This document shows positions 1 through 7,399 of a stretch of DNA of 29,480 bases, in pieces. The notes below the pieces were generated by a model. The model did no database searches. It worked only from the letters and a program-made list of their open reading frames with translations, and was not told the origin of the DNA. The position numbers were made by a program, and so were the translations under genes. Source of the stretch: Pseudomonadota bacterium (GTDB lineage: Bacteria > Pseudomonadota > Gammaproteobacteria > Burkholderiales > Ferrovaceae); NCBI GenBank assembly GCA_021811005.1, contig JAJZPY010000005.1:1-29480 (forward strand), in the 5' to 3' direction. Positions within the stretch are counted from its first letter, which is position 1; each line of letters begins with the position of its first letter.

Positions 1-13
1 GCTCTTCCGATCT
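1..13. other. Residual Illumina adapter sequence
   Basis: The window opens with GCTCTTCCGATCT, exactly the shared 3' end of the Illumina TruSeq/Nextera-era ligation adapters; its reverse complement is AGATCGGAAGAGC. A chance match of 13 bases placed exactly at base 1 is very unlikely. This is untrimmed adapter at a contig end, not genomic DNA. Bases 14 to 62 follow without any gene I can support and may be genuine sequence or a low-quality read end. Confidence 0.93.
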
Positions 14-62
14 GATTTTGGAACCAGTCCAAACCGGGCTTCAGTCTACACCCGTTATCCCG

Positions 63-443
63 TTACGCCCAAAACCCTCCGGTCACGATCACCAGTCCGC
101 GCGCCATGAGCAGCGCCCGCCCTTGCAGGTGGTGGGTGGCGCGCGCTTCGGACTGCCCTTTCAGGATGCGCACGGCGCTGTACACCTGCGCCGCTTCCAG
201 GGCGTAGGTGGTGATGATCAGGCCGAAATGCATCCAGGCCAGGAAGGAAAACAGGTCGCCCTGTTCCACCAGGCGATGCCACCAGTGGCGATGGGTCACC
301 AGGTAGAACGGCATGGAAATGTCGAACAGGATGCTGGCGGCCATCACCGGCATGTGAAAGGCGCGCACCTTGGGCCGGAAGTAGGCGGCCAGCATGAACA
401 GGTAGCTTAAGGCGGCCACGCTGAAGGGGGTGAACAAACTCAT
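63..443 (-). CDS. Small four-helix inner-membrane protein, unknown function
   Basis: A 126-residue protein with about four hydrophobic segments (near residues 3-22, 30-50, 64-88 and 107-125) and many histidines at or near membrane edges (H30, the HRHWWH stretch near 51-56, one near 72, and the HH pair near 104). No signal peptide cleavage site is seen. Its ATG overlaps the stop of the upstream LysR gene as ATGA (440-443), so the two are probably cotranscribed and translationally coupled. The histidine-bearing four-helix layout is reminiscent of DUF420/CtaM-like or other haem/metal-linked membrane proteins, but I do not recognise the family firmly. The stop codon lies only 62 bases from the contig edge, and the gene appears complete. 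Confidence 0.7.
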   Translation of the reverse strand: MSLFTPFSVAALSYLFMLAAYFRPKVRAFHMPVMAASILFDISMPFYLVTHRHWWHRLVEQGDLFSFLAWMHFGLIITTYALEAAQVYSAVRILKGQSEARATHHLQGRALLMARGLVIVTGGFWA

Positions 444-1324
444 GGAGTCGGGTTTTCCGTTTGGGCTTCCATCCAGGCGCAGAGCGCGGACAAAGGGGCA
501 TCATGCCTGCGATTGGCCAGCATGCATAGCGCGAATTCCGAAGGCCCGCCCGAAAATCCGAGCGGCGCCACCAGCCGGCCCTGGGCCAGTTCCCGCTGCA
601 CCAGCTGCTGCGGGGCGATGGCGATGCCGAGCTTGGCCACGGCCGCTTCCAGCATGAGCTGCAGGTTGTCGAAATGGCGCGTGAGGGAGAGGCGCGCGGG
701 ATCGAGGCCGTGCAGTTCCGCCCAGTCGATCCAGGCGTCCCGGCGCGACAGGGTGTACAGCAGCGGCTGCCCCAGCAGGTCGGCCGGCTGTGCGGGCGGC
801 GCTTCCCAGTCCGGCGCGCACACGGGACCGGCGCGGTCGGCAAACAGGGTTTGTGCCGCCACGCCCTTGGGCCAGGGCGGGCGCGCGCTCACCACCAGGG
901 CGTCGATGCGCCCGGCCGCCAGGTCCTGAAAATCGCCCTGGGTTTGCAACTGCAGGCGCAGGGCCGGGTGGCCGCGCTCGAAATGTTCCAGGCGGCGGAT
1001 CAGCCACAGCGCCAGAAAGCTGCCGGGCGCGGCCAGGATCAGGGTTTCCTGCTGCGGCGTGGCGCGCAGTTGCTGTCCTGCGGTTTCCAGCAGGTGCAGG
1101 GCCTGGGCCGCGGAACGGTGCAGCACCTGGCCGGCCGGCGTGAGCGCCACGCCCTGGGCATGGCGCACGAACAGGGGCTGGCCGATCCAGGATTCGAGCT
1201 GGCGGATCTGGTGGCTCACGGCCCCGTGGGTCAGGCAAAGGTCCCGCGCAGCCACAGAAAAATTCAATACCTGCGCACAGGCGTCGAATATGCGTATAGC
1301 GTGCAACGGCGGGAGTTTGCGCAT
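440..1324 (-). CDS. LysR-family transcriptional regulator (GcvA-like)
   Basis: The 294-residue product has the standard LysR layout. A winged helix-turn-helix lies at about residues 4-63 (LPPLHAIRIFDA, then a recognition helix around HGAVSHQIRQLE), and an effector-binding domain runs from about 90 to 290. The length is typical. The opening and the RHFDNLQLMLEAAVAKLGIAI region resemble the GcvA/AmpR subgroup. The gene is divergent from pflB with a 112-base gap, and overlaps the downstream membrane-protein gene by 4 bases. LysR regulators often control a divergent neighbour, so pflBA is a reasonable target. That link is inferred from position only, and the effector is unknown. Confidence 0.93.
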   Translation of the reverse strand: MRKLPPLHAIRIFDACAQVLNFSVAARDLCLTHGAVSHQIRQLESWIGQPLFVRHAQGVALTPAGQVLHRSAAQALHLLETAGQQLRATPQQETLILAAPGSFLALWLIRRLEHFERGHPALRLQLQTQGDFQDLAAGRIDALVVSARPPWPKGVAAQTLFADRAGPVCAPDWEAPPAQPADLLGQPLLYTLSRRDAWIDWAELHGLDPARLSLTRHFDNLQLMLEAAVAKLGIAIAPQQLVQRELAQGRLVAPLGFSGGPSEFALCMLANRRHDAPLSALCAWMEAQTENPTP

Positions 1325-1341
1325 GGTCGATATGAATTAAA

Positions 1342-1351
1342 TTGATATCAA
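1342..1351. promoter_or_regulatory. Short palindrome in the LysR/pflB divergent region
   Basis: TTGATATCAA is a perfect 10-base palindrome between the divergent LysR gene and pflB. It lies just upstream of a TATAAA hexamer (1359-1364) that could be a pflB -10 box, though no well-spaced -35 was found. It could be half of a LysR operator. It is not a canonical FNR site because the TTGAT and ATCAA arms have no 4-base gap. Evidence is sequence symmetry and position only. Confidence 0.28.
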
Positions 1352-1436
1352 GTGCCAGTATAAATCGCTTTTTCCCGGTTGCCCATCCTTCCTACAATGG
1401 TTCCAATCCCTGACATCGTTGCCGCAGGAGGCGCCC

Positions 1437-3728
1437 ATGGACATTCCCGAACTCCACCCCCGTCTTGAATCCGTCCTGCATGAAGGCTGGCAGGGTTTCC
1501 GCGGCGAAGTGTGGAAACGCCAGATCGCCGTGCGCGAGTTCATCCGCGCCAACCACCGCCCCCATTTCGGTGATGCGGCGTTCCTGCAGGGGCCTTCGGC
1601 GCGCACCCGACGCCTGTGGGAAGCCGTGGCCGGACTGCTGCGGCAGGAACGGGAGCGCGGCGGGGTGCTGGCGGTGTCCACGGAAACGGGATCGGGCATC
1701 ACGTCCCATGCGCCGGGCTACATCCGGCGCGAAGACGAAGTGATCGTGGGGCTGCAGACCGATGCGCCGCTCAAGCGCGCCATTTTCCCCCAGGGGGGGC
1801 TGCGCATGGTGGAGCAGTCGCTGGCGGAGTACGGCTTTGCGCCGGTGCCTGAAACCATCCGGAACATTTTCGAGCACTACCGCAAAAGCCACAACGAAGG
1901 CGTGTTCGACGTGTACGACCCGGAAATCCTGGCCTGCCGCCGTTCCGGCGTCATCACCGGGCTGCCGGATGCCTACGGGCGCGGGCGCATCATCGGCGAC
2001 TACCGGCGCGTGGCGCTCTATGGCGTGGATGCCCTCATCGCCGAACGGCGCAGCCTCAAGGGCGACACCGACGGCGCCGAGTTCACGGAGTCCGTGATTC
2101 GCGAACGGGAAGAAATCGCCGAGCAGGTCAAGGCGCTGGAAGAGCTCAAGATCATGGCGCTGGCCTACGGGTTCGACATTTCGAAGCCGGCAGCCACTGC
2201 GCGCGAAGCGGTGCAATGGCTGTACTTTGCCTACCTGGGCGCGGCCAAGGAAGCCAACGGGGCCGCCACCGGCATCGGGCGCATCACCGCCTTCCTCGAC
2301 ATCTACATCGAACGCGACCTGCGCGCCGGCCTGATTTCCGAAGCGGAAGCCCAGGAGCTGGTGGACCAGCTCATCATCAAATGCCGCATCATCCGCTACC
2401 TGCGCACGCGCGATTTCGATGCCCTCTACAGCGGCGACCCCACCTGGGTCACCCTGAGCCTGGCCGGCATGGGCACGGAAGGCCGGCCGCTGGTGTCCAA
2501 AACCTGCTTTCGCGTGCTGCAAAGCCTGTACAACCTGGGGCTTTCGCCCGAACCCAACCTCACCATCCTGTGGAGCACCCGCCTGCCCGAAGGGTTCAAG
2601 CGCTTTGCCGCGCAGGTGGCCATCGACACGTCCGCCGTCCAGTTTGAAAACGACGACGTGATGCGTCCGCAGGAAGTGGGCGGCGTGCCGCTGGGCGACG
2701 ATTACGCCATCGCCTGCTGCGTGTCGGCCATGCGCGTGGGGCGGCAGATGCAGTTTTTCGGGGCGCGCGCCAACCTCGCCAAGGCCCTGCTGTACGCCAT
2801 CAACGGCGGCGTGGACGAACTGACGGGCGTGCGCGTGATGCCGGGACTCACCCCCATCAAGGGCGACGTGCTCGACTACGACGAGGTCATGACGCGTTTT
2901 GGCCAGGTGCAGGACTGGCTGGCCGGCGTGTACGTGCGGGCGCTCAATGCCATCCACTACATGCATGACAAGTACGCACCCGAGCGCCTCATGATGGCGC
3001 TGCACGACCGCGACGTGCTGCGCACCATGGCCATGGGCATTGCAGGGCTCAGCATCGCGGCCGACAGCCTGTCCGCCATTCGCCATGCGCGCGTGAAACC
3101 GGTGCGCAACGCCTCCGGCGTGGCGGTGGATTTCGAAATCGAGGGGGACTATCCCGCCTACGGCAACAACGACGACGCCGCCGACCGCATTGCGGTGGAA
3201 CTGGCGGAAGGTTTCATGGCGCGCCTGCGGCGGCACCGCTTCTACCGCAATGCCGTGCCAACGCAGTCGGTGCTGACCATCACCTCCAACGTGGTGTACG
3301 GCAAGAAGACGGGCGCCACCCCCTGCGGCCGTCCGGCCGGACAGCCGTTTTCGCCGGGAGCCAACCCCACCAACGGGCGCGACCGCAACGGCTGGATCGC
3401 GGCCGGCTTCAGCGTGGCCAAGATTCCCTATGCCGCGGCCCAGGACGGCATCAGCTGGACCGCGTCCTCCACGCCGGGCAGCCTGGGCAAGACGCCGGAA
3501 GAACGCATCGTCAACCTGGCGCGCTGCATCGACGGCTTCTGCAACGCGAAAGGTTTTCACATCAACGTCAACGTGCTCGACCGCGACACCCTGCTCACGG
3601 CCATGGAACATCCGGAAGAATATCCGCAGCTCACCATCCGCGTCAGCGGCTACGCCGTCAACTTCATCCGCCTCACGCGCGAACAGCAGCTGGACGTGAT
3701 CGCGCGCACCTTCCATGCCAGCTGCTGA
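1437..3728 (+). CDS. pflB: Pyruvate formate-lyase (formate C-acetyltransferase)
   Basis: A 763-residue cytoplasmic glycyl-radical enzyme that converts pyruvate and CoA to acetyl-CoA and formate. The family length in E. coli is about 760. Visible hallmarks are the adjacent catalytic cysteines C427-C428 in ACCVSAMRVG, the GARANLAKALLYAINGG segment, the MAMGIAGLSIAADSLSAI segment, and the C-terminal glycyl-radical motif RVSGYAV, with the radical glycine G738 encoded at 3648-3650. The start chosen is ATG 1437, because GGAGG lies 6 to 7 bases upstream (in GCAGGAGGCGCCC). An in-frame TTG at 1419 would place this Shine-Dalgarno inside the gene. The 3' end overlaps pflA by 14 bases. The enzyme is oxygen-sensitive once activated, so it points to fermentative or microaerobic pyruvate use, which is not common in betaproteobacteria. 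Confidence 0.97.
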   Translation: MDIPELHPRLESVLHEGWQGFRGEVWKRQIAVREFIRANHRPHFGDAAFLQGPSARTRRLWEAVAGLLRQERERGGVLAVSTETGSGITSHAPGYIRREDEVIVGLQTDAPLKRAIFPQGGLRMVEQSLAEYGFAPVPETIRNIFEHYRKSHNEGVFDVYDPEILACRRSGVITGLPDAYGRGRIIGDYRRVALYGVDALIAERRSLKGDTDGAEFTESVIREREEIAEQVKALEELKIMALAYGFDISKPAATAREAVQWLYFAYLGAAKEANGAATGIGRITAFLDIYIERDLRAGLISEAEAQELVDQLIIKCRIIRYLRTRDFDALYSGDPTWVTLSLAGMGTEGRPLVSKTCFRVLQSLYNLGLSPEPNLTILWSTRLPEGFKRFAAQVAIDTSAVQFENDDVMRPQEVGGVPLGDDYAIACCVSAMRVGRQMQFFGARANLAKALLYAINGGVDELTGVRVMPGLTPIKGDVLDYDEVMTRFGQVQDWLAGVYVRALNAIHYMHDKYAPERLMMALHDRDVLRTMAMGIAGLSIAADSLSAIRHARVKPVRNASGVAVDFEIEGDYPAYGNNDDAADRIAVELAEGFMARLRRHRFYRNAVPTQSVLTITSNVVYGKKTGATPCGRPAGQPFSPGANPTNGRDRNGWIAAGFSVAKIPYAAAQDGISWTASSTPGSLGKTPEERIVNLARCIDGFCNAKGFHINVNVLDRDTLLTAMEHPEEYPQLTIRVSGYAVNFIRLTREQQLDVIARTFHASC

Positions 3729-4470
3729 TCCGGAAGGGGCGCGCACGGGGTACGTTCATTCCTACGAAACCGGGGGCGCGGTGGACGGCCCCGGGGTGCG
3801 CTTCGTGCTGTTCATGAACGGCTGCCAGATGCGCTGCCAGTATTGCCACAATCCCGACACCTGGAAAGAGAAGGCGGGGCGCCTGCAGACCGTGGCGCAG
3901 ACCGCGGCCGACATCGGCAAGTACGCGCCGTTCCTGCAGGTGGCCGGCGGCCTCACCATTTCCGGCGGAGAGCCTTTGCTGCAGGCGGGTTTCGTGGGGG
4001 CGCTGGCGCGCCGGGTGAAAGCCGAACACGGCCTGCACGTGGCACTCGACACCAACGGGGCTTTTGCCGGCCGGTTGCCCGACCGCTGGTTCGATCCCGT
4101 GGACCTGGTGCTGCTTGACCTCAAGCACATCGACCCCGGTCGCCACCAGGCGCTCACCGCCACGCCGCTTGCCCCCGTGCTGGAAAGCGCGCAGCGCCTG
4201 GCGCGCATGGGCATGCCGCTGTGGATCCGCTACGTGCTGGTGCCGGGGTGGACGGATGACGAAACGCACGTGGAACGCATGGCGGATTTCGTGGCACACC
4301 TGCCCACCGTGGAGCGGGTGGAAGTGCTGCCGTTTCACAACATGGCGGCCTACAAGTGGGAAGCACTGGCGGGCAGCCGCTACGCGCTGGCCGACACCCC
4401 TTCGCCCAGCCGGGAGAGGGAAGCCTGGGTGCGCGCGCGCTTTGCCGCGCGCGGCCTGGAAACCGCCTGA
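3715..4470 (+). CDS. pflA: Pyruvate formate-lyase activating enzyme (radical SAM)
   Basis: A 251-residue radical-SAM enzyme that uses a [4Fe-4S] cluster and S-adenosylmethionine to abstract a hydrogen from the PflB glycine. The cluster motif is C37-x3-C41-x2-C44 (CQMRCQYCHNP). It is followed by the SAM-binding GGE motif in LTISGGEPL at about residue 80, and by a conserved LLDLKH segment. The length matches E. coli PflA (about 246). The gene begins within the last 14 bases of pflB in another frame, indicating a two-gene operon with coupled translation. The start is ATG 3715; a few residues of N-terminal uncertainty remain. A weak hairpin follows the stop. Confidence 0.96.
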   Translation: MPAADPEGARTGYVHSYETGGAVDGPGVRFVLFMNGCQMRCQYCHNPDTWKEKAGRLQTVAQTAADIGKYAPFLQVAGGLTISGGEPLLQAGFVGALARRVKAEHGLHVALDTNGAFAGRLPDRWFDPVDLVLLDLKHIDPGRHQALTATPLAPVLESAQRLARMGMPLWIRYVLVPGWTDDETHVERMADFVAHLPTVERVEVLPFHNMAAYKWEALAGSRYALADTPSPSREREAWVRARFAARGLETA

Positions 4471-4478
4471 TGCCGGGC

Positions 4479-4496
4479 CCTGGCGGCGCGGCCAGG
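4479..4496 (+). terminator. Weak hairpin after pflA
   Basis: CCTGGC and GCCAGG flank a 6-base GC-rich loop 8 bases after the pflA stop. Only a short TTT tract follows within CGTTTACG, so this would be a weak or factor-dependent terminator at best. It separates pflBA from the exporter operon. A TACAAT hexamer at 4557-4562 upstream of the permease could be a -10 box, but no -35 lies at suitable spacing. Confidence 0.25.
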
Positions 4497-4583
4497 CGTT
4501 TACGAATCTTTACCGCGTGTTTGCGGTAGCGCAAAAAAGGGGGTTGCGTTTTCCGTTACAATAATTTGTAACCGAGAACAAAA

Positions 4584-5735
4584 ATGTCTAGAGTTGCAGT
4601 GCCTGGCATCCTCAAGATCGCGTTCAAGCTGTTGGTGAACGACCGGGGGAAGTTTGCTGCGCTGCTCGTGGGGATACTGTTTGCCGTGTTCCTCATGATC
4701 ATGATGACCTCCATGTTCGCCGGCATCCTCAAGCGTTCTTCCGCCACGGTGCTCAATGTGGGGGCGCGGGTCTGGATCATGGACCCCGCCGTCAACAACG
4801 TGGCCAGCAGCATTCCCATGCCCGACTACGTGCTCGATGCCGCGCGCAGCATTCCCGGCGTGAAGTACGCCGTGCCGCTCTACTCTTCCGTGGCCCTGGT
4901 GAAATTGCACGGCGGCACGTACCAGGCGGCCACGGTCATCGGCCTGGACGACGCCAGCCTGTACGGGCGGCCCGAACTCCTGCAAGGCAACATCCAGGAC
5001 ATCTACGGCGAAAACGCGTTCCTGGTGGTGAAGGATGCCGAGTTTTCCAAGCTGGGCAATCCCGGGCTGGGGTCCGAATTCGAAATCAACGACCACCGCG
5101 GCAAGATCGTGGGCATCGCCCATGTGGCGACCTCGGGCCTGTTCGGCATTCCCACCCTCTACACCACCTACAGCCGCGCCGTGTCCTACATTCCGTCCAT
5201 GCGTTTCACGGCCGCCTTCATCCTGGTGGAACCCAAAAGCGCGGCCGACATTCCGCGCATCCAGCAGGCCGTGGCCCGGCTGGGCTATCAGGCGCTGACG
5301 GAAGCCCAGTTCGTGCAAAAGGTGTCCGACTTCTACATTTACCAGACGGGTCTGGGCACCAACGTGCTGCTCATGACCATCATCAGTTTTGCCGTGGGGC
5401 TGTCCATTTCGGCCCAGACTTTCTACACCTTCATCCTGGAAAACCTGGAAAAATTCGGGGCGCTCAAGGCCATCGGCGCCAAGGGGCGCGAGCTGATCCT
5501 GATGATCCTGTTCCAGGCCACCTTCACGGCGCTCACGGCTTACGGGCTGGGCGTGGGGCTGGCCACCCTGCTCATGACGGTGGCGCGCCTGCGCCTGCCC
5601 GACTACGCGGCGGAAATCACCTACCTCAACCTGGCGCTGGCTTTCGTGATGGTGCTGATCATTGCCGCCATCTCCAGCCTCATCGGCATCCGGAAAGTGA
5701 TCCGGATCGAGCCTTTCGACATCTTCAGGGGCTGA
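4584..5735 (+). CDS. ABC transporter permease, FtsX/MacB superfamily (DevC-like)
   Basis: A 383-residue inner-membrane permease. One N-terminal transmembrane helix (about 24-46) is followed by a large periplasmic domain (about 50-260), then three C-terminal helices (about 262-285, 310-335 and 345-372). This is the type VII/FtsX-like topology. The end of the first helix resembles DevC proteins of cyanobacterial-type exporters. It heads a four-gene operon with its ATPase, adaptor and outer-membrane factor, one base separating its stop from the ATPase start. It likely works as a mechanotransmitting permease in envelope-spanning efflux. The substrate cannot be read from sequence. ATG 4584 is preceded by a modest GAGAAC ribosome-binding site. 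Confidence 0.88.
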   Translation: MSRVAVPGILKIAFKLLVNDRGKFAALLVGILFAVFLMIMMTSMFAGILKRSSATVLNVGARVWIMDPAVNNVASSIPMPDYVLDAARSIPGVKYAVPLYSSVALVKLHGGTYQAATVIGLDDASLYGRPELLQGNIQDIYGENAFLVVKDAEFSKLGNPGLGSEFEINDHRGKIVGIAHVATSGLFGIPTLYTTYSRAVSYIPSMRFTAAFILVEPKSAADIPRIQQAVARLGYQALTEAQFVQKVSDFYIYQTGLGTNVLLMTIISFAVGLSISAQTFYTFILENLEKFGALKAIGAKGRELILMILFQATFTALTAYGLGVGLATLLMTVARLRLPDYAAEITYLNLALAFVMVLIIAAISSLIGIRKVIRIEPFDIFRG

Positions 5736-5736
5736 C

Positions 5737-6438
5737 ATGGGCACCGCGCTCCAGGCTGTCGCGCTCACCAAATGGTTCGGGGAAGGCGATGCGCGCACGC
5801 TGGCCGTGAACCGCGTGAGCTTCGAGGCCTCTTTTGGCGAAATCCTCTACATCGTGGGCCCTTCGGGCAGCGGAAAAACCACGCTGCTCAGCATGATTTC
5901 CGGCATCCTGCGCCCCAACGAAGGCCAGGTGCTGGTGGAAGGACGCGATCTGTGGAACCAGTCGGACGACGCCATCGCCGAGTTCCGGCTGGGCAAGGTG
6001 GGTTTCGTGTTCCAGGACTACCACCTGTTTCCGCGCCTGACCACGGCGGAAAACGTGGCCATTCCCCTCATCCTCAAGCAGGTGCCGTGGGACGAAGCGC
6101 TGACCCGGGCACAGGCGTTTCTGGAAGTGGTGGGGCTGGCCGACAAGGGGTTGTTGCCGCCGCTCAAGCTGTCCGGCGGCGAGCAGCAGCGGGTGGCCAT
6201 CGCGCGCGCCATCGCCAGCGAGCCGGACATCCTGATTTTCGACGAACCCACCGCCTCGCTGGACGGGGACACCGGGCGCAAGATCGTGTCCTTCGTGAAA
6301 GAACACATCCTCAATGCGCAGCGCTGCATCGTCATCGTGACCCACGACAGTCGCATTTTCGAATACGCCGACCGCATCATGAACATGGAAGACGGACGGC
6401 TCACAGGCATCGCCAATGGAGGCTTGCATGAGATTTAA
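5737..6438 (+). CDS. ABC transporter ATP-binding protein (LolD/DevA/MacB type)
   Basis: A 233-residue nucleotide-binding domain with Walker A GPSGSGKT (about 41-48), Q-loop FVFQDYHLFPRLT (about 90), ABC signature LSGGEQQR (about 145), Walker B ILIFDEPTASLD and switch histidine in VTHD. The length and motif wording match the LolD/MacB group of ATPases that pair with FtsX-like permeases. It starts one base after the permease stop, and its 3' end overlaps the adaptor gene by 11 bases. The partner permease is the preceding gene. It powers the exporter from the cytoplasmic face. Confidence 0.95.
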   Translation: MGTALQAVALTKWFGEGDARTLAVNRVSFEASFGEILYIVGPSGSGKTTLLSMISGILRPNEGQVLVEGRDLWNQSDDAIAEFRLGKVGFVFQDYHLFPRLTTAENVAIPLILKQVPWDEALTRAQAFLEVVGLADKGLLPPLKLSGGEQQRVAIARAIASEPDILIFDEPTASLDGDTGRKIVSFVKEHILNAQRCIVIVTHDSRIFEYADRIMNMEDGRLTGIANGGLHEI

Positions 6439-7399
6439 GCTGATATTCCTTCTGGCCGCCCTGGGCGTGGTGCTGGCCGTTTCCGCCGCCTACCTGTTCG
6501 GCATTCGCAGCAAGCCGCAGCCCCCGGCCTTTGCGCCGGCCTCCAATCCCTACGAAAAAGGCATCTACGCCAACGGCCTGATCGAAAGCCTGCAAGGCAG
6601 CGGAGAAAACATCAACCTCTATCCGGAAGTGGCCGGCACGGTGACGGCCGTGCTGGCAGACGAAGGCGAACGCGTGACGGCCGGTGCGCCGCTGCTGCAA
6701 CTGGACGACAGCGTGCAGCGCGCCACCATGGAACAGCTGCGGGCCCAGGCGGAGGCGGCCGCCGCGCAGGTGAGGCTGGCCGAAGCGAGCCTGTCCAGCC
6801 TGGAAGACCAGTGGCGCAAGCAGCAGGCCTCCTACGCGCTCGACCCCCGTTCCGTGAGCCGCGACGCGTTCGACACCGCGCGCCATGCTGCCGAGGTCGG
6901 GCGGGCCACGCTGGAGGCGGCCCGGAAGCAGGCGGTGGCGGCCGCCAAGGCGGCCCAGGCAGCCCAGGTGCTGCTGTCGAAGTACGCCCTCAAGGCGCCG
7001 GTCGCCGGCACGGTGCTGGCGGTCAACGTGGCGGCCGGCGGCTACCTGTCGCCACAGGGAACTTACGACAGCTACACCGGTGCCCAGCTGCCGGCCCTCG
7101 TCATGGGCCGCGGCGGCGACGAACTGGCGGTGCGCTGCTACGTGGATGAAATCCTCATCCAGCGCCTGCCCGATCCTTCCAAAATCAAGGCGCGCCTGTT
7201 CATTCGCGGCACACCCGTGGACCTGCCGCTCGAGTTCGTGCGCATCCAGCATTACGTGTCGCCCAAGATCGAGCTTTCCAACCAGCGCACGGAACGCGTG
7301 GACGTGCGCGTGCTGCCGCTCGTGTTCAAGTTCCGGAAGCCGGCGGACATGACCCTCTATCCGGGCCAGCTGGTGGACGTGTACATCGGAGACCGCTGA
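6428..7399 (+). CDS. HlyD/DevB-family periplasmic adaptor protein
   Basis: A 323-residue membrane-fusion protein. An N-terminal hydrophobic anchor or uncleaved signal (residues about 4-24) is followed by a biotinyl-lipoyl half (IYPEVAGTV-like, about 60-85), an alanine/glutamine-rich alpha-helical hairpin (about 95-185), a second lipoyl half with LKAPVAGTVLAV, and a beta-barrel C-terminus. ATG 6428 is preferred because GGAGG (6418-6422) sits five bases upstream; an in-frame ATG at 6416 would overlap it. It bridges the FtsX-like permease and the outer-membrane factor encoded on either side. Its TGA overlaps the next ATG as TGATG. Confidence 0.93.
   Translation: MRFKLIFLLAALGVVLAVSAAYLFGIRSKPQPPAFAPASNPYEKGIYANGLIESLQGSGENINLYPEVAGTVTAVLADEGERVTAGAPLLQLDDSVQRATMEQLRAQAEAAAAQVRLAEASLSSLEDQWRKQQASYALDPRSVSRDAFDTARHAAEVGRATLEAARKQAVAAAKAAQAAQVLLSKYALKAPVAGTVLAVNVAAGGYLSPQGTYDSYTGAQLPALVMGRGGDELAVRCYVDEILIQRLPDPSKIKARLFIRGTPVDLPLEFVRIQHYVSPKIELSNQRTERVDVRVLPLVFKFRKPADMTLYPGQLVDVYIGDR

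Noticed and set aside
1342..1351. FNR/CRP-like site upstream of pflB
   Set aside because: The arms TTGAT and ATCAA overlap into TTGATATCAA and lack the 4-base spacing of a real FNR site. It was kept only as an unassigned palindrome.
1392..3746. 784-residue open frame on the minus strand opposite pflB
   Set aside because: It is a shadow of pflB caused by high GC codon bias. It is rich in His, Arg, Gly and Val with no domain, and the plus strand encodes an unmistakable pyruvate formate-lyase.
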